From assembly GCF_014650555.1 (NCBI RefSeq), contig NZ_BMVE01000004.1:434001-498000 (forward strand): 64,000 bases of DNA, written 5' to 3'. Position 1 is the stretch's first letter. Every line of letters starts with the position of its first letter. Positions 25,478 to 34,716 of this stretch are shown here, piece after piece. This stretch comes from Streptomyces goshikiensis. GTDB taxonomy: Bacteria > Actinomycetota > Actinomycetes > Streptomycetales > Streptomycetaceae. Both the position numbers and the translations under genes were made by a program. The notes under the pieces were generated by a model. The model was not told the DNA's origin and did no database searches. It saw nothing but the letters and a program-made list of their open reading frames with translations.

Positions 25478-26138
25478 CGCAACGCTGCACGCTTTGGGCC
25501 AGGATCCGGACGACTTCGCCGTCCAGATCGCGGACCAGATCGAGTCCTTCATCGTCGCGGTCACCGAGGTGGCCAAGGGCGAGGACCCGGACAGCGCGGT
25601 GCCCTTCCTCCTCCTGGAGGTGTCCCAGCTGCTGCTGGCGGGCGGCCGGCTGGGCGCGTACCAGGACGTCCTGCCCGACGAGCGGTACGAGCCCGACCTC
25701 GGCCCCGAGCCGGATGTGGACGAGCTGCGCGAGCGGTTCGCCTACATGCTGGAACCGGTCGACGTGTACTCCGAGGTCTTCGACCCGTACGAGCCGCGCA
25801 AGTCGCCCGTCGCGCACCGGATCTCCGACGACATCGCGGACGTGGTGACCGACCTGCGGCACGGGCTGGCGCACTACCGCGCGGGGCGGACGACCGAGGC
25901 GCTGTGGTGGTGGCAGTTCTCCTACTTCTCCAACTGGGGCTCGACGGCCTCGGCCACCCTGCGGGCCCTGCAGTCGCTCGTGGCGCACGTGCGCCTGGAC
26001 CAGCCGCTGGAGGCCCTGGACGGGCTGGACACGGACGAGGACCTGGCCGAGGAGGACCTCGCGGAGCAGGCCGGACGGGTGATGGCCGAGGAGATCGCCG
26101 GTCCGCTGGGGCTGCCGGGCGGCGGCGCGCGGCGGTAA
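25470..26138 (+). CDS. DUF5063 domain protein
   Basis: A 222-residue acidic protein. ATG 25470 is set by the ribosome site GAAGGAAGG inside the recR end. Residues about 15-180 match the actinobacterial DUF5063 pattern: ADQIESFIVAVTEVAKGEDP, LLLEVSQLLLAGGRLGAYQD, and WWWQFSYFSNWGSTASATLR. The tail is Asp/Glu-rich. The gene is routinely cotranscribed with recR, but its role is not known. Confidence 0.88.
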   Translation: MSDATLHALGQDPDDFAVQIADQIESFIVAVTEVAKGEDPDSAVPFLLLEVSQLLLAGGRLGAYQDVLPDERYEPDLGPEPDVDELRERFAYMLEPVDVYSEVFDPYEPRKSPVAHRISDDIADVVTDLRHGLAHYRAGRTTEALWWWQFSYFSNWGSTASATLRALQSLVAHVRLDQPLEALDGLDTDEDLAEEDLAEQAGRVMAEEIAGPLGLPGGGARR

Positions 26139-26262
26139 AACGCCCGGAATATGCGGAACCTGTCCTTTGATCTTTTCGTCTCATGATGTGGTACGAGGCG
26201 GTCGGATCCCGGTCGCTCGTTACACTGCACCAGCAATGAGACGGACTGAGCGAGGAGCGCAC

Positions 26263-27533
<1,271 letters not shown>

Positions 27534-27537
<4 letters not shown>

Positions 27538-28607
27538 CCGCCGACCGGTCCTCCGGCCCGGCGCTCGCCGTGGTCGGGGCGACCGGGGCAGTCGGTTCCG
27601 TACTGCTCCCGATCCTGTCCCAGCGCGCCGACGTCTGGGGCGACATACGCCTGATCGCCTCCGCGCGCTCGGCCGGCCGTGTGCTGGCCGTGCGCGGGGA
27701 GGAGGCCGAGGTGCTCGCCCTCACCGAGGACGCCTTCGAGGGCTTCGGGCCGGGCGACGTGGTGATCTTCCTGACCCCGCCCGAGATCTCGGCCCAGTGG
27801 GCGCCCGTGGTCACCACGCGCGGGGCGGTGGCCGTCGACCAGTCGGCCGCCTTCCGCGAGGACCCCGAGGTGCCGCTGGTGGTGCCCGAGGTGAACGCCC
27901 ACGCGGTACGGATCCGGCCGCGCGGGATCGTCGCCGGGCCCGACTGCGTGACCGCCGCGATGATCGCGGCGGTGGGCGCGCTGCACGCCGAGTACGCGCT
28001 GGCCGACCTGGGCGTCTCCTCGTACCAGGCCGCGAGCGCGGCGGGGCGGGCCGGCTCGGAGGCGCTGCGGCGCCAGTTGTCGCTGGTCGCCGGGACCGAC
28101 CTGGGGGAGAAGCCCGGGGACGTGCGCCGTGCCGTGGGCGAGGACACCGGGCCCTTCGCGGGCCCGCTCGCCCTCAACGTGCTGCCGTGGTCCGGGGAGC
28201 TGCGCGAGGGCGGCTGGTCCTCGCACGAGCTGGCCGTACGGGCGGAGACCCGGCGGATCCTGGAGCTGCCGGACCTGCCGGTGGCGGTGACCTGCGTACA
28301 GGTACCGGTGCTGGCCGGGCATTCGCTGACGGTCCGGGCGCGGTTCGAGAACCGGGTGGACGCGGCGCACGCGCGCGAGATCCTGGAGGGGGCGCCCGGG
28401 GTGGTCCTCGTCGACGACCCGGCGGCGGGGGAGTTCCCGACTCCGGCGGACGCGGCCGGGACGGATCCGGCGTGGGTGGGCCGGGTGCGCGCCTCGCTCG
28501 ATGACGATCACGCGCTGGAGTTCTTCGTCTGCGCCGACAATCTCCGCAAGGGCGCGGCCCTGAATGCGACTCAGATCTCGGAACTGATCGCAGGTGAATC
28601 TGCGTAA
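27534..28607 (+). CDS. asd: Aspartate-semialdehyde dehydrogenase
   Basis: A 357-residue NADPH enzyme reducing aspartyl phosphate to the semialdehyde. It has the Rossmann motif VVGATGAVGSVLLPIL, the phosphate-binding VDQSAAFRED, the catalytic Cys in VAGPDCVTAAMIAAVGAL, and the His-bearing VPVLAGHSLTVRARF. The usual SNPNCST context is replaced by AGPDCVT, marking a divergent subtype found after ask in actinomycetes. The ATG overlaps the ask stop. Confidence 0.94.
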
Positions 28608-28651
28608 TTCACTTTGTAGGATCGGTGTCGATCCCTTGATCAAGGTGATGG

Positions 28652-28685
28652 CCCGACTGCCGTCTCGAAAGACGGGGCAATCGGG
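28652..28685 (+). terminator. Hairpin after asd
   Basis: The stem CCCGA/TCGGG encloses TGCC/GGCA and GTCT/AGAC with a CGAA tetraloop, 45 bases past the asd stop. It probably ends the ask-asd transcript. A direct repeat GGCAATCGG (28676-28684, 28704-28712) follows in the leader of the sigma gene. I found no riboswitch family that fits. Confidence 0.6.
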
Positions 28686-28776
28686 AAGAGCGGGTACGCA
28701 TGAGGGCAATCGGAATATTGCTGGATGGTCTGCCTCGCGCGTACAACCCTGACGGGGGGACGCGTGTCCAACGGGC

Positions 28777-29631
28777 GTGGCAGAGGCATTGCTCGACTTC
28801 GCCGTCGTACCGGCGCGCACCGGAATCGGTCCGTCGCGCCGGCGGTCCCGCCTACCCGGCGAGATCCAGGTGATCATGCCCGTCCCGCCCACCGGCGCGA
28901 CTCCCGTCACACCGCTGCCCGTTGCGTCACCGCCCGTGGCACCGACCCGGGGCGGCCGCGTGCCCTCACCCCGCGATAGCTCGGAAGGCGTCGGGGGCGA
29001 CACCCCGGCGGCGACCTCCGGGACCGCGGGGAGCGCCGGTGCGGCCGAGACGGCGGAGACCGCACCGACGGCGGAGAGCGCCGCGGGCGGCGAGAGCGCC
29101 GAGAGCGCCGAGAGCGCCGAGAAGGTCGTGGTGGCCGGTACCACCGTCGACCACCTCACGGAGACCTACCAGGCGCACTACCGCTCGCTCCTCGGGCTCG
29201 CCGCGCTGCTCCTCGACGACACCGCCTCCTGCGAGGACGTGGTCCAGGAGGCCTTCATACGCGTCCACTCGGCCCGCAACCGGGTCCGGGACCGCGACAA
29301 GACGCTGGCGTACCTGCGCCAGACCGTCGTCAACCTCTCGCGCTCCGCACTGCGCCGCCGGATCCTCGGCCTCAAGCTGCTGTCGAAACCGATGCCGGAC
29401 ATGGCCAGCGCCGAGGAGGGCGCGTACGACCAGCTGGAGCGGGACGACCTCATCAAGGCGATGCGGGGACTCCAGCGGCGCCAGCGCGAGGTACTGGTGC
29501 TGCGGTACTTCGCGGACATGACGGAGTCCCAGGTCGCCGAGACGCTCGGCGTCTCGCTCGGCTCGGTGAAGGCGTACGGATCGCGGGGCATTGCCGCGCT
29601 GCGGGTGGCGATGGAGGCTGCGCAGTCATGA
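28777..29631 (+). CDS. SigE-family (ECF) RNA polymerase sigma factor
   Basis: A sigma-70 family protein of up to 284 residues. An extended N-terminus of about 110 residues is disordered and rich in Ala, Thr, Glu and Ser, with AESAESAES repeats. Region 2 is YRSLLGLAALLLDDTASCED and VVQEAFIRVHSARNRV; region 4 is QRRQREVLVLRYFADMTESQ and VAETLGVSLGSVKAYGSRGI. GTG 28777 is the longest plausible start; ATG 28876 would shorten the disordered part. It overlaps the next gene by ATGA, so that protein is a likely partner. Confidence 0.9.
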   Translation: MAEALLDFAVVPARTGIGPSRRRSRLPGEIQVIMPVPPTGATPVTPLPVASPPVAPTRGGRVPSPRDSSEGVGGDTPAATSGTAGSAGAAETAETAPTAESAAGGESAESAESAEKVVVAGTTVDHLTETYQAHYRSLLGLAALLLDDTASCEDVVQEAFIRVHSARNRVRDRDKTLAYLRQTVVNLSRSALRRRILGLKLLSKPMPDMASAEEGAYDQLERDDLIKAMRGLQRRQREVLVLRYFADMTESQVAETLGVSLGSVKAYGSRGIAALRVAMEAAQS

Positions 29632-30737
29632 GGGACGACCACAAGAACGCGCCGGACCACGGACTCGGTGAGAGCGGCGAGGAAGCGGTGCTGCGGAGCC
29701 TGCTCAGTGGCGCCGTCCAGGACCTCCGGCCCTCCGAGGGCGCGCTGGAGCGGCTGCGGTACGCCGTCCCCGCCCGCCGGGCGCGCAAACGGCAGGTGCT
29801 CGTCGGAGCCGCAGCGGCCGTGCTGCTGGCCGGTACGGCGATCCCCACCGCGATCCGGCTGACGGCCGCCGAGGACGCCACCACGGGGCACTCGGCCATC
29901 GCCGGGCACGGGGAGCAGCAGGGCGGCAAGCACGGCGCCGCCTCCGACCCGCACCAGAACGGATCGGGCGCCCTCGCCCAGAAGCCCCCGAAGGCCCCCG
30001 GCAAGAGCGGCGAGGGCCTGGGCGCCACGGGTGCGCAGCCCGACTCCCAGGCGCCCGGCGCCGCGACGGCCGGCGCGGAGTCCGGCCCGGCCACCCCGGG
30101 TACGGCGACGGGCAAGAACCCGCTGCCCCCGGCCGCCGCCGCGGGGCTGCCCGGATGCGGAGCCGCCCAGCTCGGCGTGCACGTCAGCGCCCGTGCCCCG
30201 CAGGCCGACGGCAAGGTGTTCGGCAGCTTCAAGGTCACCAACGTCTCCGGCAAGGGCTGCGCGGTCACCGGCCCGGACACCGTGACGGCGGCCCCCGCGC
30301 CCGGCGCCGCCACCGGCCAGGCCCCGGCGGTGAGCGTCGTGGGCCACCGGCCGGGCGATCCGGCGAGCGCGCTGCTGACCGATCCTTCGGCGGAGCCGCC
30401 GGTGCTGACGCTCCAGCCCAACGCGGCGTACGAGGTCCAGTTCGCCTGGGTGCCCTCGGGCGAGCCCTGCCCGGCGGCGAGCCCGGAGCCGGGTGCCAAG
30501 CCGTCGGAGAAGCCGGCCGAGGCGGCGGCGGGAGCCGAGGCGGCGGGCGGCGGCGATTCGGCCGCGGCCGCCGATCCGCGGGCCGGCGGCGGCGGGGCGG
30601 CCCCGGAGGCGAGCGGGGTGGAGGTGTCGCACACGCCGGTGTCGGGTGCGCCGACCACGCAGACCACCATCCCCAGCGCCTGCGGCGGGACGGTCTACCG
30701 CACGGGCGCGATCCCCCTGGACGCCCCGAAGCCGTAG
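29628..30737 (+). CDS. Membrane-anchored protein coupled to sigma factor (possible anti-sigma)
   Basis: A 369-residue protein. A cytoplasmic N-terminus of about 55 residues (EEAVLRSLLSGAVQDLRPSE, ALERLRYAVPARRARKRQ) precedes one transmembrane helix (VLVGAAAAVLLAGTAIPTAI). A Gly/Ala/Pro-rich spacer and an exported domain (AQLGVHVSARAPQADGKVFG, SFKVTNVSGKGCAVTG) follow, similar in pattern to DUF4232 folds with paired Cys. Translational coupling to the sigma gene and the topology suggest it holds the sigma factor at the membrane. No zinc anti-sigma motif is visible, so this role is inferred. Confidence 0.8.
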   Translation: MRDDHKNAPDHGLGESGEEAVLRSLLSGAVQDLRPSEGALERLRYAVPARRARKRQVLVGAAAAVLLAGTAIPTAIRLTAAEDATTGHSAIAGHGEQQGGKHGAASDPHQNGSGALAQKPPKAPGKSGEGLGATGAQPDSQAPGAATAGAESGPATPGTATGKNPLPPAAAAGLPGCGAAQLGVHVSARAPQADGKVFGSFKVTNVSGKGCAVTGPDTVTAAPAPGAATGQAPAVSVVGHRPGDPASALLTDPSAEPPVLTLQPNAAYEVQFAWVPSGEPCPAASPEPGAKPSEKPAEAAAGAEAAGGGDSAAAADPRAGGGGAAPEASGVEVSHTPVSGAPTTQTTIPSACGGTVYRTGAIPLDAPKP

Positions 30738-30748
30738 GGCGGGGGCCG

Positions 30749-30766
30749 GGCCGGAGAGTTCCGGCC
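30749..30766. terminator. Short hairpin between convergent genes
   Basis: Seven-base arms GGCCGGA/TCCGGCC with loop GAGT lie just past the plus-strand stop and before the SURF1 stop. It is weaker than the other terminators of the window. Confidence 0.45.
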
Positions 30767-30793
30767 GGCGTCAGGCCCCGTCAGGCGTCGGCG

Positions 30794-31585
30794 TCAGGCC
30801 TTGGCGGCGGTGCCGGCCGGCTCGGTCTCCGGCAGGAGTCCCGCCTCGGTGTCCCGCAGGGTCTCCACCTCGCGCCGGTACAGCCGGAACCACATGAACA
30901 GCACGAACGCGGCGAAGACGAACCACTCGCCGGTGTAGCCGAGGTTCTGGAAGGCCTTCAGGTCCAGCCCGGTGTTGGCCGGGGCCTGCGCGGGCACCGG
31001 AGTCAGCCCGTCCGCCGCGGTCTGCACCGTCAGCCACGCGTCGTACAGCTCACCCGGCACGATGTTGACCAGCGAGGCCGCAGCGATCACGCCGAGCTGA
31101 CCGGCCGGCAGACCACCCTCCGCGTGCACGCCCTTGGTACCGGCGTTCTCCGAGGCCTGGAGCGCGCCCGTCACCTCCACCCGCCCGGTCGGCGCGGCCG
31201 GGGCCCTCGCCGCGTCCGCCGCGCCCGGCAGCCAGCCCCGGACCACGGGAACGGCCTTGCCGGAGTCGGTCTTCAGCATCGTCAGGACGTAGAACCCAGC
31301 CTTCCCGTCGAGCGTCCGCTCCGGGACCAGCAGCTGCTCCCCGTACTCCCCACTGGCGGAGGCGAGCCGTCCGGAGGTGTTCTTGTCCACCGGGAGCAGC
31401 GAGTCCAGCGGCGCGGCCGTCCGGTCCGCGGGCCGTTCGGCGTTCGCGGTCGCCTCGCGGTGGCTGTCGACGCGGTCCTCGAACCGGCCGAGCTGCCAGG
31501 ACCCCATGAACAGGCAGAAGGGAACGCCGAGCGCGACGAAGACGTTGATCCCCCACCAGCGCGGGGTCAGGAGAAACCGGTGCAC
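30794..31585 (-). CDS. SURF1 family cytochrome oxidase assembly protein
   Basis: A 263-residue membrane protein. Two transmembrane helices bracket an extracytoplasmic domain: WWGINVFVALGVPFCLFMGS near residue 10 with the SURF1 signature GSWQLGRFEDRV, and WFVFAAFVLFMWFRLYRRE near residue 225. SURF1 helps insert heme a into cytochrome c oxidase. GTG 31585 gives VHRFLLTPRWW, the usual family start; longer frames run into the peptidase gene. A hairpin overlaps the start. Confidence 0.93.
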   Translation of the reverse strand: MHRFLLTPRWWGINVFVALGVPFCLFMGSWQLGRFEDRVDSHREATANAERPADRTAAPLDSLLPVDKNTSGRLASASGEYGEQLLVPERTLDGKAGFYVLTMLKTDSGKAVPVVRGWLPGAADAARAPAAPTGRVEVTGALQASENAGTKGVHAEGGLPAGQLGVIAAASLVNIVPGELYDAWLTVQTAADGLTPVPAQAPANTGLDLKAFQNLGYTGEWFVFAAFVLFMWFRLYRREVETLRDTEAGLLPETEPAGTAAKA

Positions 31586-31612
31586 CCCACCACCGTACGG
31601 GGGGTGCACCGG
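31577..31612. other. Hairpin covering the SURF1 start codon
   Basis: Twelve-base perfect arms CCGGTGCACCCC (31577-31588) and GGGGTGCACCGG (31601-31612) surround the GTG start and its upstream GGTGGTGGG. On the mRNA the stem would bury the initiation site. It could also terminate the upstream peptidase transcript. Confidence 0.7.
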
Positions 31613-31662
31613 ATCAGAGCTGCCGGGGTTGGGCGGGACCGGCTCCGGGTCCCGCCCGCGGC

Positions 31663-33468
31663 TCAGTTCGGAAGGTGCTTCAGCGCGAACTCCAGCTCCA
31701 TCCGGACCTGCTTGATCCGCTCCTCCACGACGAGCGAGCCGTGCCCGGCGTCGTACCGGTACACCTCGTGCACCGCGCCGCGGGCCGCCAGCCGGTCGAC
31801 GTAGTTCTCGATCTGCCGGATCGGGCAGCGCGGGTCGTTCACCCCGGCCGCGATGTGCACCGGCGCCCGCACCGCGTCCACGTACGTCAGCGGCGAGGAC
31901 GCCTCGAAGCGCTCCGGGACCTCCTCGGGCGTGCCGCCGAAGAGGGTGCGGTCCAGGGACTTCAGCGCCTCCATCTCGTCCTCGTAGGCGCTCACGTAGT
32001 CCGCGACCGGTACGGCGGCCAGCCCGACCGCCCAGTCCCCCGGCTGCGTGCCGATGCCCAGCAGCGCCAGGTACCCGCCCCACGAGCCGCCCGACAGCAC
32101 CAGCCGCGCCGGGTCCGCCAGGCCGGAGGCCACCGCCCACGCGCGGACCGCGCCGATGTCCTCCAGCTCGATCAGGCCGACCCGGTGCTTGAGGGCGTCG
32201 GTCCACTCGCGCCCGTAGCCCGTGGAGCCCCGGTAGTTGACCCGGACGACCGCGAAGCCGTGGTCGAGCCAGGCCGCCGGGGTCGCCGCGAAGGCGTCGC
32301 TGTCGTGCCAGGTGGGGCCGCCGTGGATCTCGAAGACGGTCGGGAAGGGGCCGTCACCGTGCCCCACCGGCCGCTGCGCCAGCGCGTGGATCCGCCCGCC
32401 CGGGCCCTCCACCCACATGTCCTCCACCGGCACCGAGGCCGGCGGCCGGAATCCCGGCGGGTCGAGGACGACGCCGCCCGCGGTGGACCGTACGGCGGCG
32501 GGCTCGGCCGCCGAGGACCACTGGTACTCCACCGTCCCGTCCGGCCGCGCGGTCGCCCCCGAGACCGTCCCCGGCGGCGTGTCCACCCGTACGAGTTCCC
32601 GCGCGGCCAGGTCGTAGCGCCACAGCTCGCTGCGCGCCTCGAAGCTGTGCGCGATCAGCAGCGCCGAGCCGTCCGGGTACCACTCGGCGCTGACGTCGCC
32701 CGGCAGGTCGATCGCCAGGTCCTCCTGGGTGCCGGCGGTCACGTCCCACACCATCGGCTCCCAGCGGCCGCGCCGCTGGTGGCCGATGAGCAGCCGGGTG
32801 TCCCCGGCGACCGGGGCGAAGCCGAGCACCTCCAGGCCGAGCTCCCGCGTGCCGCCCTCGGAGTCGTCGAGCTCCGCGACCGTGGCGCCGTCGAGGGTGA
32901 CCACGCGCAGCGCGGAGTGCATGGCGTCGCCGTGCTCGGTGTGCTCGATGGCGATCAGGGTCCCGTCCCGGGACAGGTCGCCGACGCCGGCCGACTCGCG
33001 GTGCCGGTAGATCACCACGGGCTCCGCGCCGCCCGGCCGCACCACGTGGACGGTCGAGCCGTCCTCGTCGGTGGAGCGGCCCACGACCGCCGTGCCGTCG
33101 CGACCGATGGCCAGCCCGGCCGGGTACGAGGGCTCCAGGCCCGGGGTGGCCGGCTCGTCGGGGCCGCCCGCGAAGGGCTGGCGCACCCAGGTGCCGAACT
33201 CGTCGCCGTCGGTGTCGGAGAACCACCAGATCCACTCGCCGTCGGGGGAGAGGGTGCCGTCGGTGGTGCCGTTGGGGCGGTCGGTGGCCTGCCGCTGACC
33301 GCCGGTGGCGCGGTCCCAGGCGTAGAGCTCGAAGGTGCCGGTCGCGTTGGAGACGAAGAGCGCGCGGTCGGGGGCGTCCTCCGCCCATTCGGGCAGCCCG
33401 ACGCGCGGCGCGCGGAACCGCTTCTCCCAGTCGGGCCAGTCGGGGGTCACATCGCTGTCGCTGGTCAT
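31663..33468 (-). CDS. Prolyl-oligopeptidase-like S9 serine peptidase
   Basis: A 601-residue cytoplasmic peptidase with an N-terminal beta-propeller (residues about 30-340, with blades such as LSPDGEWIWWFSDTDGDE and LSRDGTLIAIEHTEHGD) and a C-terminal alpha/beta hydrolase. The catalytic Ser is in VLSGGSWGGYLALLG (about residue 460), the Asp in GVNDPRCPIRQIE and the His in YDAGHGSLVVEE. The oxyanion segment VFEIHGGPTWHD precedes it. It would cleave or release short peptides. It lies 77 bases upstream of SURF1 on the same strand. Confidence 0.94.
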   Translation of the reverse strand: MTSDSDVTPDWPDWEKRFRAPRVGLPEWAEDAPDRALFVSNATGTFELYAWDRATGGQRQATDRPNGTTDGTLSPDGEWIWWFSDTDGDEFGTWVRQPFAGGPDEPATPGLEPSYPAGLAIGRDGTAVVGRSTDEDGSTVHVVRPGGAEPVVIYRHRESAGVGDLSRDGTLIAIEHTEHGDAMHSALRVVTLDGATVAELDDSEGGTRELGLEVLGFAPVAGDTRLLIGHQRRGRWEPMVWDVTAGTQEDLAIDLPGDVSAEWYPDGSALLIAHSFEARSELWRYDLAARELVRVDTPPGTVSGATARPDGTVEYQWSSAAEPAAVRSTAGGVVLDPPGFRPPASVPVEDMWVEGPGGRIHALAQRPVGHGDGPFPTVFEIHGGPTWHDSDAFAATPAAWLDHGFAVVRVNYRGSTGYGREWTDALKHRVGLIELEDIGAVRAWAVASGLADPARLVLSGGSWGGYLALLGIGTQPGDWAVGLAAVPVADYVSAYEDEMEALKSLDRTLFGGTPEEVPERFEASSPLTYVDAVRAPVHIAAGVNDPRCPIRQIENYVDRLAARGAVHEVYRYDAGHGSLVVEERIKQVRMELEFALKHLPN

Positions 33469-33518
33469 GGCCCCATTCTTGCGGCACGGCGCAGGGGGCG
33501 CGGCACCCTCCGTACGAC

Positions 33519-33552
33519 GAAGGGGCGGGACGGTTTCCCGTCCCGCCCCTTC
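33519..33552 (-). terminator. Hairpin terminator after the glycan-locus acyltransferase
   Basis: Fifteen-base perfect arms (33519-33533, 33538-33552) with loop TTTC lie between the acyltransferase stop and the S9 peptidase start, insulating the glycan genes from the peptidase. Confidence 0.82.
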
Positions 33553-33579
33553 ACGCGCGCTACGCCGCTCCCGGGTGCC

Positions 33580-34716
33580 TCAGCTCCGGGGGGCGCTCTG
33601 ACCGGCCCCGGTGAGCCACTTCTTCATGGCCTTGGCGCTCGGCCGCTCGATGAAGCGGTGCACCAGCCAGGAGGCGATCAGCATGACCGCGAGGATGCCG
33701 CCGAGCAGCGGCCAGGCCGCCACGTCGGTGTGCAGGCGGCGGATGATCTCCCAGCCCAGTTCCTCGTGCAGCAGGTACAGCGGGAAGGTGAGCGCTCCGG
33801 CGGTGGTGAGCCACTTGCGGTTGAAGAAGCGCAGGCGGCCGAGGGCCACGCCGAGCACGAGCAGGTAGAACACGGTGATCACGGCGAGGCAGATGCCCCA
33901 CGACAGCTGGTGCTTGACCGAGCCCTCGGCGGTCTTCATCAGGTTGGGCAGCTGGTTCTGGGCGAGCAGCCAGGACAGTCCGAGCAGCAGCCACAGCTCG
34001 GGCTTGGTGCCGAACCGGTGCATCAGGAACATCACCACGCCCGCGACGAAGAAGGGGGCCGCGTCCGGCATCGCCATCAGCTGGATGAGGTCGATGCCGG
34101 AGTGGGGGGCGAGCACCGACATCAGCAGCCACACCGCGCAGAAGACGACCACCCGGCGGTAGGTGACGCCGAGGGCGGCGACGATGCCGAACAGCAGGTA
34201 GAAGCGCAGCTCGGTCCAGAGCGTCCAGTAGACGGGGTCTATGTCGCCCGCGCCCATCGGCTCCTGGAGCATCGTCAGGTTCGCGAGGATCTTGGAGGGG
34301 GTGTACCCCGTCTGCGCCATCCCGTGGGCCCACAGCATCACGCCGGCGGTGAGCAGTACGGCGAACCAGTACGCGGGGTAGAGCCGGATCACCCGGGAGA
34401 TCGCGAAGTCCTTGACCGAGCGGCCCCAGCAGGACATGCAGATCACGAAGCCGCTGATCAGGAAGAACAGCTGCACGCCCAGCCAGCCGTACGAGGCGAT
34501 CGGGTGCGCCGTCGGGAAGATCACGGAGGTGGACTTGCCCCACACCGGCGTCGACCAGTTGTCGAAGGCGACGAAGTGGAAGGCGACGACGATCAGTGCG
34601 GCGACCAGCCGCAGCCCGTCGAGCGTGTAGAGACGCCCGCGCCGGGCGGGGCCGGGAGCAGGGTGGGGGGCCCCTGCTTGAGCGGGTATGACAGCGGGGA
34701 CGGCTGGTGTGGTCAT
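33580..34716 (-). CDS. OafA/YrhL-type membrane acyltransferase
   Basis: A 378-residue integral membrane protein with about ten helices. RLYTLDGLRLVAALIVVAFH (residues about 28-47) carries the conserved R-X10-H motif, and GVQLFFLISGFVICMSCWGR with ISRVIRLYPAYWFAVLLTA are typical of acyltransferase-3 proteins that acetylate surface polysaccharides. The ATG shares one base with the PIG-L stop (TGATG), so the two are coupled. Context suggests it acylates the glycan made by the Stealth enzymes. Confidence 0.93.
   Translation of the reverse strand: MTTPAVPAVIPAQAGAPHPAPGPARRGRLYTLDGLRLVAALIVVAFHFVAFDNWSTPVWGKSTSVIFPTAHPIASYGWLGVQLFFLISGFVICMSCWGRSVKDFAISRVIRLYPAYWFAVLLTAGVMLWAHGMAQTGYTPSKILANLTMLQEPMGAGDIDPVYWTLWTELRFYLLFGIVAALGVTYRRVVVFCAVWLLMSVLAPHSGIDLIQLMAMPDAAPFFVAGVVMFLMHRFGTKPELWLLLGLSWLLAQNQLPNLMKTAEGSVKHQLSWGICLAVITVFYLLVLGVALGRLRFFNRKWLTTAGALTFPLYLLHEELGWEIIRRLHTDVAAWPLLGGILAVMLIASWLVHRFIERPSAKAMKKWLTGAGQSAPRS

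Noticed and set aside
28608..28776. Riboswitch before the sigma factor gene
   Set aside because: The hairpin at 28652-28685 is close to the asd stop and fits a terminator; the rest has no conserved riboswitch core I recognise.
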